Positions 42,819 through 51,511 of a DNA stretch of 64,000 bases are shown in pieces (position 1 is the stretch's first letter; each line of letters opens with the position of its first letter). The position numbers and the translations under genes were made by a program. The notes beneath the pieces were generated by a model, which was not told where the DNA came from, made no database searches, and worked only from the letters and a program-made list of their open reading frames with translations. This DNA comes from Viridibacillus sp050278625 (GTDB lineage: Bacteria > Bacillota > Bacilli > Bacillales_A > Planococcaceae): contig NZ_JBNNTI010000001.1 of the NCBI RefSeq assembly GCF_050278625.1, positions 62,001-126,000 of the forward strand, in the 5' to 3' direction.

Positions 42819-42854
42819 AAAAATCGCCTTTCGCGTTCAGCGAAAAGCGTTTCT
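42819..42854 (-). terminator. cheR terminator
   Basis: ACGCTTTTCGC-TGAAC-GCGAAAGGCG hairpin followed by ATTTTTTC on the minus strand. Confidence 0.8.
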
Positions 42855-42880
42855 TCATTTACCTATATAACAAACATAAA

Positions 42881-43651
42881 TTACATCTTTCTATAAAAGA
42901 ATGTATCTTCAATATCTAATTGATACCTTGATGGATTAAAAATTTGTTCCGTAGAACCGACAAATAATATCCCACCTGAACGAAGTGATTTACTAAAGTT
43001 ATCGTAAATTTGATCTTTTGCTTCTTCAGTGAAATATATCATCACATTACGGCAAACGATTAAATCATAATTGTGTTCATATGTATCTTTTAATAGGTTA
43101 TGTTTTTTAAATGTGACTGTTTTTTTTATTTCGTTTTTCACCTTATAAAAAGAGCTATCATTATCAAAATACTTTTCTTTTATATCTTTTGGTACTTCTG
43201 CTAAAGAACGCTCAGGGTAAACACCTGCTTTTGCTTTTGCAATGGCATTTTCGTCTAAATCTGTTGCTGTAATAGAGATTTGGGATAGTGGCACATGATT
43301 TGATAATGTCATCGCTAAAGAATACGGTTCTTCACCTGTAGAACAAGCGGCACTCCAGATTTTTAATTTTTTATTTTGCTGTAATAGACGAGGGAATATT
43401 TTGTTTTGAAGAACTTCCCATCTTTTTCCGTTACGATAGAATTCGGAAACATTTATAGTCATACGATCCAAGAATTCATCCAATAGTGCACGATCGTTAT
43501 CTAATCCATTAAAAAAATCGATGAAGCTTTTATAACCTTTTTTTTCATACAAAGATGTTAAACGTCTTTTCATTTGAGCCTCTTTGTATAAAGCTAGGTC
43601 GATATTTGTTTTTATCTTTATACTTTCTACAAATTGTTCGTAATCTGTCAT
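42881..43651 (-). CDS. cheR: Chemotaxis protein methyltransferase CheR
   Basis: 256 aa. Methylates glutamates of chemoreceptors with SAM. Seen: N-terminal helical domain (QMKRRLTSLYEKKGYKSF) and SAM site WSAACSTGEEPYSLAM, then CRNVMIYFTEEAKDQIYDNF. ATG 43651 follows AGAGGGAAGATA. Position between ndk and aroC matches B. subtilis. Confidence 0.95.
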   Translation of the reverse strand: MTDYEQFVESIKIKTNIDLALYKEAQMKRRLTSLYEKKGYKSFIDFFNGLDNDRALLDEFLDRMTINVSEFYRNGKRWEVLQNKIFPRLLQQNKKLKIWSAACSTGEEPYSLAMTLSNHVPLSQISITATDLDENAIAKAKAGVYPERSLAEVPKDIKEKYFDNDSSFYKVKNEIKKTVTFKKHNLLKDTYEHNYDLIVCRNVMIYFTEEAKDQIYDNFSKSLRSGGILFVGSTEQIFNPSRYQLDIEDTFFYRKM

Positions 43652-43783
43652 AAGCGTATCTTCCCTCTCTTTCAACCTATGTCTATTATATCGGATATAA
43701 GACATTTCTTAAATAGTAGAAATGCAGACTTGTTTGACAATTTACACAAAACTATTTGAATTTTTCTATAATGACAGAGCCAA

Positions 43784-43818
43784 TAAAAAAGCTGCCCGCA
43801 AAATTGCGAACAGCTTTG
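43784..43818 (-). terminator. ndk terminator
   Basis: AAAGCTGTTCGC-AATTTT-GCGGGCAGCTTT stem followed by TTTTATT on the minus strand. Confidence 0.87.
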
Positions 43819-43833
43819 AAAATACGAATTTAC

Positions 43834-44247
43834 TTATTCGTTTTCGTTAAAGAATAAACCAATTTCACGTTCAGCTGCAGCTAAAGAATCTGAACCGTGA
43901 ATAACGTTGTGAGAAACAGTAGTAGAGTAATCTCCACGGATTGTTCCCGGTGCTGATTCAGCAGGGTTTGTAGCACCCATCATTAAACGTGCTACAGAGA
44001 TTACGTTTTCGCCTTCCCATACCATAGCAAATACAGGACCAGAAGTGATGAATTCTACTAATTCACCGAAGAATGGACGTTCAGCATGTTCTGCGTAGTG
44101 TTTTTTTGCAAGCACTTCAGTAATTTGCATTAATTTAGCGCCTTTAAGTTCGAAACCTTTACGTTCGAAACGATCTACGATTTCACCTACTAATTGACGT
44201 TTAACGCCATCAGGTTTAACCATTAAAAATGTTTTTTGAATAGCCAT
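43834..44247 (-). CDS. ndk: Nucleoside diphosphate kinase
   Basis: 137 aa. Balances NTP/NDP pools through a phosphohistidine. Seen: TFLMVKPDGVKRQLVGEI, FFGELVEFITSGPV, PGTIRGDY and the catalytic His in VSHNVIHGSDS. ATG 44247 starts the conserved MAIQKTFLMVKPDG; the 21-residue upstream frame is not conserved in type. Confidence 0.97.
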   Translation of the reverse strand: MAIQKTFLMVKPDGVKRQLVGEIVDRFERKGFELKGAKLMQITEVLAKKHYAEHAERPFFGELVEFITSGPVFAMVWEGENVISVARLMMGATNPAESAPGTIRGDYSTTVSHNVIHGSDSLAAAEREIGLFFNENE

Positions 44248-44338
44248 TGTTAAAATACAACTCCTTAAATAGTGATTACAGGTTTTATACCCACCGTAAA
44301 ATATTATCATTGTACGACAGATAGTTCAACATCTAGTA

Positions 44339-45313
44339 TTAAAATTTGCGTTTACCCATATATAATGCGATATCACGCAAAGACTTATTAATCGAATTTT
44401 GTGGAAGAGCTTCAACTTCTCGCAATGCTTTTTGCAAATAAATGTCACTTATCTTCTTTGACTTCTTAATCGCTTCTGATTGGCGAATCTTGCCAAGAAA
44501 CTCTTGTCTTTCATCTTCGGTCATCTTACCAGACAATGCCTTTTCAATGAGAGGTCGTATAGCAGGATCATCTTTCACTAACAATACTGGCAACGTAATA
44601 TTCCCCTGAAGTAAATCACTACCTGCTGGTTTTCCGAGCTGTTTATCTGTTGATGTCAAATCAAGGATATCGTCGATAATCTGGAAAGACATGCCGACAA
44701 AATAACCAAATCGTTTTAAACGGCTTGCCACTTGTTCGTCTGCACCTGCTACTACAGCACCTAAATGACAACTAGACGCGATAAGTAATGCTGTTTTACG
44801 TTTAATTCTTCTAAAATAGTCACGCATATTTTGATCTAGTTGCATTTTATCTTCAATTTGGATAACTTCTCCAACACAAATTTCAACCATCGTTTCCGAT
44901 AGAATTTCATGCGCTTTTGGATTATCAATATCAGTAATATATTGCAATGCTCGTGCAAAAATAAAGTCGCCAGTGTACATTGCCACTCTGTTGTTCCATT
45001 GAGATTTAACTGTAGGTCTTCCTCTTCTCATTTCCGAATCATCAATCACATCATCATGAACGAGTGAAGCCATGTGAATCAATTCCAATGACACTGCTAC
45101 TTTTTTTATCACTTCAATATCATACTCACCAAATTTAGCCGCAAGTAAAACGAAAACGGGACGAATTCTTTTCCCTCCAGCTTTTAACAAGTGAAGAGAA
45201 GCATCATTCAAGAAGTGAGAAGACGAATTCAACGCTGTTTCTAATTCTTTTTCGATGATCTCTATATCTGATTTTAAATCAGAATAGAGTAGTTTTAACT
45301 TCATCTTTTCCAC
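44339..45313 (-). CDS. hepT: Heptaprenyl diphosphate synthase component II
   Basis: 324 aa. Catalytic subunit making the C35 side chain of menaquinone-7, working with HepS. Seen: first Asp-rich motif LVHDDVIDDSEMRRGRPT, second DDILDLTSTDKQLGKPAGSD. Start GTG 45313 lies 9 nt from GAGAAGG; ATG 45304 is less well spaced. In operon hepS-menG-hepT. Confidence 0.95.
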   Translation of the reverse strand: MEKMKLKLLYSDLKSDIEIIEKELETALNSSSHFLNDASLHLLKAGGKRIRPVFVLLAAKFGEYDIEVIKKVAVSLELIHMASLVHDDVIDDSEMRRGRPTVKSQWNNRVAMYTGDFIFARALQYITDIDNPKAHEILSETMVEICVGEVIQIEDKMQLDQNMRDYFRRIKRKTALLIASSCHLGAVVAGADEQVASRLKRFGYFVGMSFQIIDDILDLTSTDKQLGKPAGSDLLQGNITLPVLLVKDDPAIRPLIEKALSGKMTEDERQEFLGKIRQSEAIKKSKKISDIYLQKALREVEALPQNSINKSLRDIALYMGKRKF

Positions 45314-45333
45314 GTGAATAAACCTTCTCCCAC

Positions 45334-46047
45334 CTAGTTTTCTTTTTTGTAACCCATATGCATAGCAGCAGCTCCACCACTGTATGCTTTATATTTCACA
45401 TGTTTGAAGCCTACTTGCTCAAACATTTTCTTCAATTGCTTCATACCTGGGAATTCATCAGCAGATTCTTGTAACCATGAATATTCTTTATAACTTTTAG
45501 CAAATAGTTTGCCAAAAATCGGCATTATGAATTTGAAATAGAATCTAAATAACTGACGATATCCTGGTATTTCTGACTGTGATGTTTCTAAACAAACTGC
45601 CATACCACCCGGCTTTAATACACGGTTTATCTCACTTAACACTTGCATATAATCAGGTACATTGCGAAGCCCAAAACCAATTGTTACATAATCAAATGAA
45701 TTATCTGGGAATGGTAACTCCATGGCATTCCCTTGCAAAAGATTGATTTGAGGATAAGATTTTGTTTTTTCTATGCCCACATTTAACATGTTTTGACTAA
45801 AATCAAGACCAGTAACTTGTCCAGTCTCTTCAGTAGCCTCTGCCATAGTAATCGTCCAGTCTGCCGTACCACAGCATACGTCTAAAGCTTTAGAACCTGG
45901 TTTAACTTGCATACGATTCATCGTATCTTTGCGCCATTTTTTGTGTAATTGAAAGCTGATGACAGAGTTCATTTTGTCGTAGCTATCAGAGATATTCTCA
46001 AACACTTCATGTACGCGTTCTTCTTTAGATTGCGACACTGTTTTCAA
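45334..46047 (-). CDS. menG: Demethylmenaquinone methyltransferase
   Basis: 237 aa; also called menH/ubiE. Last step of menaquinone synthesis. Seen: SDSYDKMNSVISF-like start (ISDSYDKMNSVISFQLHKKW), SAM motif ALDVCCGTADWTI, and FGLRNVPDYMQVL. Overlaps hepS by 4 nt. Confidence 0.96.
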   Translation of the reverse strand: MKTVSQSKEERVHEVFENISDSYDKMNSVISFQLHKKWRKDTMNRMQVKPGSKALDVCCGTADWTITMAEATEETGQVTGLDFSQNMLNVGIEKTKSYPQINLLQGNAMELPFPDNSFDYVTIGFGLRNVPDYMQVLSEINRVLKPGGMAVCLETSQSEIPGYRQLFRFYFKFIMPIFGKLFAKSYKEYSWLQESADEFPGMKQLKKMFEQVGFKHVKYKAYSGGAAAMHMGYKKEN

Positions 46048-46832
46048 CCTTCTCTCGTCGTTTGATGTTCACATGCAAAAGGTGCCATGCGATTTACAAT
46101 GAGCGTTTTCACTTCATCTTGAAGAAATGGAGAAGTTGAAATACTTCGAGTAAATGTAGATGAAAGCTCTGATACTAATTCTTCTAAAATTCTCTCTGCT
46201 GATCTCTTCGTAGAAGTAAATTGCTCACTTTTCTCAATAGCGGCCGCTATGCGTGTTTGCATATGTGTTTGCTGTAGGTTTCGCAATTCATAAGCTAGTC
46301 TATTTAATAATAAACCTTGCTGCATAAGTGGTATATATTGGTCGAAATGATAATGTTTCATAAATTGTTCAATAGACTTCGATTCGATGACGGTTAATGT
46401 ATGCAACCAATCTTCTATAGATCGAATAGCTGGTTCATAGATAGCTGTCTTCTTTTCACTAATGTCAACGATACCATCCGATAATGAGCGAATCAAAGCG
46501 ATATTAGGTATTTTAGACAATAGTTGATAATATATGCCACTATAAAAGTCACCAGCTAAAACGGTTAGTTGTTGGTCCTTCGATGTAGCGTCTACTTCAT
46601 CGATTTGGTCATGTGCATAAAGTGCAGTATAAATGATACCAATTGTAGTGGCTACTTCATCTTGCTCACTTGTCCATATTTCACCATTCATAAATGGCAA
46701 CAATAGATAAAACAATGTCTCATTTTCAACAATGGGCTGTCCTGTATATTTGAGGAGCGTTCTATGATGCAATTGCATTAAAATATTGGTTTGTAGGTCT
46801 TGTATTTTGTTGTCAATGATAGCTGCATTCAT
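46044..46832 (-). CDS. hepS: Heptaprenyl diphosphate synthase component I
   Basis: 262 aa. Non-catalytic helical subunit that sets product length. Seen: GEIWTSEQDEVATTIGIIYTALYAHDQIDE and LTVLAGDFYSGIYYQLLS, with a pattern typical of HepS. First gene of hepS-menG-hepT, about 100 nt after mtrB. Confidence 0.88.
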   Translation of the reverse strand: MNAAIIDNKIQDLQTNILMQLHHRTLLKYTGQPIVENETLFYLLLPFMNGEIWTSEQDEVATTIGIIYTALYAHDQIDEVDATSKDQQLTVLAGDFYSGIYYQLLSKIPNIALIRSLSDGIVDISEKKTAIYEPAIRSIEDWLHTLTVIESKSIEQFMKHYHFDQYIPLMQQGLLLNRLAYELRNLQQTHMQTRIAAAIEKSEQFTSTKRSAERILEELVSELSSTFTRSISTSPFLQDEVKTLIVNRMAPFACEHQTTREG

Positions 46833-46931
46833 AAACTTTTCTCCATTTCAGTTCATTTCCTGTTGTCATATACTTTTCAAGCATTTATATAAATTTCGTG
46901 CCATACTATTTTTAATGTTTAGTTTTATTAA

Positions 46932-47153
46932 TTATTTTTTTGCTTCACTTTTTACAATGCCATAGGCTGTATGAATTTCTGCTTTACCACGAATTTTCAT
47001 AGCTGATGTATGCTCTGTAAATTGTGCAATCATAATTTCACCGCTATCTAACTTTTCTGAGTGATGAAATTTTGTATCTGTTCCGCGTGTTAAGCCGATT
47101 ACGTGAACGCCATCTTCTTCTGCACGGATTACTATATAGTCAGTCTGAGACAT
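46932..47153 (-). CDS. mtrB: Trp RNA-binding attenuation protein TRAP
   Basis: 73 aa. Forms an 11-mer that binds (G/U)AG repeats in trp mRNA when tryptophan is present. Seen: VIGLTRGTDTKFHHSEKLDSGE, IAQFTEHTSAMKIRGKAEI, nearly identical to known TRAP proteins, including the tryptophan pocket and the KKR-type RNA-binding positions. No trp operon is present in this window. Confidence 0.96.
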   Translation of the reverse strand: MSQTDYIVIRAEEDGVHVIGLTRGTDTKFHHSEKLDSGEIMIAQFTEHTSAMKIRGKAEIHTAYGIVKSEAKK

Positions 47154-47214
47154 ATCAACATTCTCCTTGCTACATTTTTTCCTTTGTTCATCATATCACA
47201 AATAAAGGTGTATT

Positions 47215-47787
47215 TTAAGACATTTGAATGAATGATAGTATTTCTGAACGTTTTACGTCTTCTTCTTCAAAAATCCCTTTTGCCACAGATGTGATCGTCT
47301 TAGCTCCAGGCTTTTTAATTCCACGCATAGTCATACACATATGCTCTGCTTCTACTACTACATAAACACCTTGTGGATTTAGCATTTCCATCAATGTATC
47401 AGCAATTGTTGCAGTAATACGTTCTTGTAATTGTGGACGATGCGATACTGTTTCCACAGTTCTTGCTAATTTACTCAAACCTGCTACAACGCCATCTTTT
47501 GGTATGTATGCAATATGCGCCTTACCATAAAACGGTACTAAATGATGTTCGCACATTGAAAAGAAAGGGATATCCTTAACAAGTACAACTTCATCATGAC
47601 CTTCATGGAAAACTGTTTCAAAATATTTTTTTGGATCTTCATGCAATCCTGAGAACATTTCTTGATACATTTTTGCAACACGCTTTGGTGTATCTAAAAG
47701 CCCTTCACGATTTGGATTTTCTCCAACTGCTTCAAGAATCATTTTAATCGCTTGCTCTATTTTATTTAAATCCGTAGTAGTCAACAT
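47215..47787 (-). CDS. folE: GTP cyclohydrolase I
   Basis: 190 aa; mtrA in B. subtilis. First step of folate synthesis. Seen: NREGLLDTPKRVAKMY, zinc/catalytic residues in FSMCEHHLVPFYGKAHIAYIP split across the active site, and EAEHMCMTMRGIKKPG. Forms the folE-mtrB pair known from B. subtilis. Confidence 0.96.
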   Translation of the reverse strand: MLTTTDLNKIEQAIKMILEAVGENPNREGLLDTPKRVAKMYQEMFSGLHEDPKKYFETVFHEGHDEVVLVKDIPFFSMCEHHLVPFYGKAHIAYIPKDGVVAGLSKLARTVETVSHRPQLQERITATIADTLMEMLNPQGVYVVVEAEHMCMTMRGIKKPGAKTITSVAKGIFEEEDVKRSEILSFIQMS

Positions 47788-48288
47788 TAATCCCCCAATA
47801 TATCTGCATTACTAGTTACATTGTGATGTTAGCACAATCAAAGCAAAATGCAAAATGCCTTGCCTAATTTTAAAGCGGGTATTTTGGGTGATTCATCCAT
47901 AGCTTTTTTAACAAAACTATATTGGTTTTGTATTTTTTGATTTTTACATAACTCAATAGACCATTTCACATGCAATCACTTTTCTTTTTAATCCCTACCC
48001 CATCCATTCGAGATGACTGATTTCGTAGAGAATAACTATGTACTCTTAGGCACCCACTAATTTTAAAACTTATATATATTCTGTATTACAAGTAAAAGCT
48101 ATATAACTATACAACATACGAAACTAAAAAAGTAAATAATTCTAAAACATTAGCAACTTAATTCTTAAATAACAACCTGAATCATTACATTTCCCTGATT
48201 CCACCCTAGAAATGAACAAGAATAATAAATTTCTTGTTCATTTCTAGGGTGCAAGTTCTACAACAAGACAGACTAACGAAAGAGCATA
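47788..48288. other. Gene-free stretch between folE and hbs
   Basis: About 500 bp, AT-rich, with no open frame that has a ribosome binding site. It contains the perfect inverted repeat at 48202-48251 and presumably the folE promoter (minus strand). No repeat family or RNA gene was recognized. Confidence 0.5.
48202..48251. repeat. Perfect 21-bp inverted repeat
   Basis: Arms 48202-48222 (beginning CACCCTAGAAATGAACAAG) and 48231-48251 are exact complements around an 8-nt loop TAATAAAT. No T-run follows on either strand, so it is not a typical terminator. Confidence 0.92.
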
Positions 48289-48321
48289 CAAAAAGAACAG
48301 CCTTCCGAAGAAAGCTGTTCT
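48289..48321 (-). terminator. hbs terminator
   Basis: GAACAGC-TTTCTTCGGAAG-GCTGTTC followed by TTTTT on the minus strand. Confidence 0.88.
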
Positions 48322-48338
48322 ATGTACCCTAGATACTA

Positions 48339-48620
48339 TTATTTAACAGCATCTTTAAGCGCTTTACCTGGTTTGAAAGCAGGCACTTTGCTAGCAGCGA
48401 TTTCGATTTCTTCACCTGATTGTGGGTTACGACCTTTACGAGCCGCACGTTCACGTACTTCAAAGTTACCAAAACCGATTAATTGTACTTTATCACCCGT
48501 TGTAAGAGCTTCTTGAATTGTATCAAATACTGCTTCAACTGCTTTAGAAGCGTCTTTTTTAGAAAGACCTGCAGCTTCAGCAACAGAGTTAACTAATTCT
48601 GTTTTATTCACACCATTCAC
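48339..48620 (-). CDS. hbs: DNA-binding protein HU
   Basis: 93 aa nucleoid protein. Seen: MNGVNKTELVNSVAEAAGL, GFGNFEVRERAARKGRNPQ and the C-terminal VPAFKPGKALKDAVK, near-universal HU features. Usual neighbours spoIVA and folE are present. Confidence 0.97.
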   Translation of the reverse strand: MNGVNKTELVNSVAEAAGLSKKDASKAVEAVFDTIQEALTTGDKVQLIGFGNFEVRERAARKGRNPQSGEEIEIAASKVPAFKPGKALKDAVK

Positions 48621-48738
48621 CTCCTCTCAAGGGGCATTGACTCAATCATGTAAAAAGATTATCACAACCGAAAACCCTATGCAACAATATTTATACTCCT
48701 TTTACCTAGTTTAAGCAAATATAATCCTTATAAAACGC

Positions 48739-48779
48739 AAAAAAAGCCTTTTGCACGGTCGCAAAAAGCCTTTTTTTGT
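48739..48779. terminator. Terminator of spoIVA (bidirectional form)
   Basis: AAGGCTTTTTGC/GCAAAAGGCTT stem with A- and T-runs on both sides, located just after the spoIVA stop. Confidence 0.88.
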
Positions 48780-48802
48780 TTTATTTATTAGTAATTTGGA
48801 AA

Positions 48803-50281
48803 TTACAGAATGAAAGTTACCATTCCACGATCACCTTGGTTTACCATTCTCTCAATTGTTTGACGCATTCTCGTTTTCGCATGAGCTGGGACAGCATTTG
48901 TTTTATAAGCTATACTTTCCTTCATCACCTCATAAAGCGGTGTTCCAAATAACTGGGTATTCCAAAGTGCATCTCTATCATGATAATATCCGTGTTTCAA
49001 ATCTTTTAATAGCTGCTGACTATGAAACTCAGATCCTATTAAAGGTGCAAATTCAGCTTCCATATCGATACGTAAAATATGATATGAAGGTGCATTTGCC
49101 TTCATGCGTACACCGAAGAAATTATTTTGTTTTATGATTTCTGGTGGAGTTGGTTCTAGTTCCTGCATATTAGGTAGAGTCACTCCATATCCATCTTTTT
49201 TAGCTTTTTCGATAGCTTCATGGAAGCGTTTATGAGCCTGTCTAGCTTCCTGTGATTCTTTAATAAATAACAGCCATTCCTTTTTTGTAACCACTGGTTC
49301 ATCCAAAAATTGTTCACAAATGGCTTGGTATATATCATTTTTCACTTGAATAGTAATTCTTGCATTACCAATGCCCGGGTTGACTTCCGTTACTTCTGCA
49401 TTAGATATATAATCTTCTTCACTTAATTTTGTTGCAATATGTTTGACATCTCGAATTTTCGTCACGGAATCACTCCATGTAGAGATGGCATCATTTAAAG
49501 AGATATTGATTGGACTTGCATCTCCAATGACCTCCATCCAGTCTGGACGCTCCACTTCGATTGATGTAATTGGAAATTCATAAAGTGCTTCTTTCAAAAT
49601 CTCATTTACTTCTTGCACACTCATTTGATCCGCAGAAGTACTAATTACAGGTACTTGATAACGGTCCAACAGCTCATTTTTCAGCGCCACAGTGTCTTTA
49701 TGCGCAGGCATTTTACTATTTATTACCACAACAAATGGCTTACCAATGGACTGAAGTTGCTCGATTATTTCAATTTCTGCTTTTTCAGCCGCCTGCCTTG
49801 AAATACCATTAACAGAACCATCAGTCGTAATAACAATACCGATATTCGAATGATCACGGATGACTTTATCTGTTCCTATTCTAGCTGCTTCCTGGAAAGG
49901 AATTGGTTCATTATGCCACGGTGTATGGACTAATTTCGGACCATTTTCATCCTCATATCCCTTCACACCATCTATAATATAACCTACACAATCAGCCAGC
50001 CTAATTTGCATCGTAAGGGGCCCTTCTCCTACTGCAATTTGTGTTCCTTTAGCTGGGACGAATTTAGGTTCGGCAGTCATTATTACAGGGCCTGGAGAGC
50101 TTTGAGGCAGCTCGTCCTGTGCACGTAATCGTTCTGCTTCATCTGTGATGTTTGGCAATACCATAACTTCCATTACACGCTTTGTAAACGTCGATTTTCC
50201 TACTCGTACTGGTCCAACAACCCCAATATATACATCACCGTTTGTGCGCTCCACAATTTGCTCATATAATTGTTCTGAAAT
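48803..50281 (-). CDS. spoIVA: Stage IV sporulation protein A (coat basement ATPase)
   Basis: 492 aa if translation begins at the ATT at 50281-50279. SpoIVA polymerises with ATP hydrolysis on the forespore surface to form the coat foundation. Seen: Walker A GPVRVGKST, LPNITDEAERLRAQDELPQS, DCVGYIIDGVKGYEDENGP, and the C-terminal RMVNQGDRGMVTFIL. The ATT lies six bases after a strong AGGAGGG, gives N-terminus (M)SEQLYEQIVERTNGD, and gives the B. subtilis length. The alternatives, TTG 50305 upstream and GTG 50254 downstream, have no ribosome binding site. Confidence 0.93.
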   Translation of the reverse strand: MSEQLYEQIVERTNGDVYIGVVGPVRVGKSTFTKRVMEVMVLPNITDEAERLRAQDELPQSSPGPVIMTAEPKFVPAKGTQIAVGEGPLTMQIRLADCVGYIIDGVKGYEDENGPKLVHTPWHNEPIPFQEAARIGTDKVIRDHSNIGIVITTDGSVNGISRQAAEKAEIEIIEQLQSIGKPFVVVINSKMPAHKDTVALKNELLDRYQVPVISTSADQMSVQEVNEILKEALYEFPITSIEVERPDWMEVIGDASPINISLNDAISTWSDSVTKIRDVKHIATKLSEEDYISNAEVTEVNPGIGNARITIQVKNDIYQAICEQFLDEPVVTKKEWLLFIKESQEARQAHKRFHEAIEKAKKDGYGVTLPNMQELEPTPPEIIKQNNFFGVRMKANAPSYHILRIDMEAEFAPLIGSEFHSQQLLKDLKHGYYHDRDALWNTQLFGTPLYEVMKESIAYKTNAVPAHAKTRMRQTIERMVNQGDRGMVTFIL

Positions 50282-50287
50282 GTGAAT

Positions 50288-50294
50288 CCCTCCT
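50288..50294 (-). promoter_or_regulatory. spoIVA ribosome binding site that decides the start
   Basis: AGGAGGG on the minus strand; the only correctly spaced in-frame codon after it is ATT (50281-50279). Confidence 0.8.
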
Positions 50295-50318
50295 ATTCTA
50301 CGCAATCTATTCTATGCA

Positions 50319-50356
50319 CAAAAAAAACGTTTCATGCTAAAAGCACGAAACGTTTT
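50319..50356 (-). terminator. yphF terminator
   Basis: AAAACGTTTCGTGC-TTTTA-GCATGAAACGTTTT stem (one wobble) followed by a T-run on the minus strand, 24 nt upstream of the spoIVA ribosome binding region. Confidence 0.88.
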
Positions 50357-50362
50357 AAAAGG

Positions 50363-51079
50363 TTATTTTTTATCAGTTAAGAAAATGACTTCATTTCTAT
50401 CGTTTACTGTATACGGTAAAGAATAAGCTGGTAAAATAGCGTATTTATCCGATAATAGATAACGGATATCCTCACCCTTTTTCACTTTAGGATTATCTTC
50501 CTCTAATATACGCTGTAATTCAATAGAATAATCTAGACAAATTTCCCCGCTACCTTTTACAACTAGAGGTAGATTTACATTTGAATATGGACTTGGGACT
50601 GAAGGCGATTTTTTGTAACCCATCTTTTCGTAATCCATTTGATAAACATCGCCAATTATTTTATCAGCGATTGGTACGAAACCATTCACACCTTTTTTTA
50701 TGTTCAATTCACGAATCATTTCTGCACTACGTAAGTCCACTAGTTTAACAAGCGGATTTTTACTTTCTGCATTCCAAATGACATATTGATAAATCCCACC
50801 CTTTTCATAAGAATTCCCAGGAATCTTATCTAAATGGCCATTTAATAATTTTTCGAATTGAATAGGGTATTTAATGTATTGGTCCACTTCTTCATCACGA
50901 TTTTGAATTGGTAGCAATCCACCTGAAGATTCTCTAAATGAATCTATCGCCTTTTGGACAACTATCAGTTGTGCTTCATCAGGAACTTGATTTTCAGCTC
51001 GTTCAGATTGCGGATACATACAGCCAGATAAAAGGGTAGCTACTACAGCTATCAACAATAATATTCTCATTTTTTTCAT
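50363..51079 (-). CDS. yphF: YphF-like lipoprotein
   Basis: 238 aa. Seen: lipoprotein signal with lipobox LLSGC (MKKMRILLLIAVVATLLSGC), then an extracellular domain without recognized catalytic motifs (DLRSAEMIRELNI, CLDYSIELQRILEE). Position between yphE and spoIVA matches B. subtilis yphF, of unknown function. Confidence 0.78.
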   Translation of the reverse strand: MKKMRILLLIAVVATLLSGCMYPQSERAENQVPDEAQLIVVQKAIDSFRESSGGLLPIQNRDEEVDQYIKYPIQFEKLLNGHLDKIPGNSYEKGGIYQYVIWNAESKNPLVKLVDLRSAEMIRELNIKKGVNGFVPIADKIIGDVYQMDYEKMGYKKSPSVPSPYSNVNLPLVVKGSGEICLDYSIELQRILEEDNPKVKKGEDIRYLLSDKYAILPAYSLPYTVNDRNEVIFLTDKK

Positions 51080-51102
51080 ATGCTTACCTCATTTACTTAG
51101 GA

Positions 51103-51324
51103 TTACCATGTGAAGACGACAAACATCATCGTCAAGAAACCTATGAATAAAAATATATATGAGACCAATGCTATAATTGAACTCACAATTGCATTTTTGA
51201 TTTTATGACGACTTAAGTAGATTAACCCCATCGCTACTAACATAAAACCAATTGAATAGAAAGAAATCCACATCATGTCCATTGGAGAAAAGGGAGTACC
51301 ATTTAGTAGGACTAAGCTTGACAA
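51103..51324 (-). CDS. yphE: Small membrane protein YphE-like (DUF2768)
   Basis: About 73 aa with two membrane segments (WISFYSIGFMLVAMGLIYL and AIVSSIIALVSYIFLFIGFL). DUF2768, often found in spore formers next to gpsA. TTG 51324, seven bases from AAGGTGG, is the likelier start; GTG 51336 overlaps the ribosome binding site. Confidence 0.72.
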   Translation of the reverse strand: MSSLVLLNGTPFSPMDMMWISFYSIGFMLVAMGLIYLSRHKIKNAIVSSIIALVSYIFLFIGFLTMMFVVFTW

Positions 51325-51384
51325 CAGACCAACCACCTTTCTTTACCAGAAATCGTTTCCAATCTCACAGATGAAAGTATATCA

Positions 51385-51420
51385 CAAAAAAACAAGAGGT
51401 GAGGACGCATCACCTCTTGT
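51385..51420 (-). terminator. gpsA terminator
   Basis: ACAAGAGGTGA/TCACCTCTTGT perfect 11-bp stem followed by TTTTTTT on the minus strand. Confidence 0.92.
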
Positions 51421-51511
51421 CCATATTAATAATAGAGCTTGTTATTACTGCATTTTAGACAATTTTATATCTGTTTTATTTATCGTACAATTTTGTGAAC
51501 AAAAAACAAAT

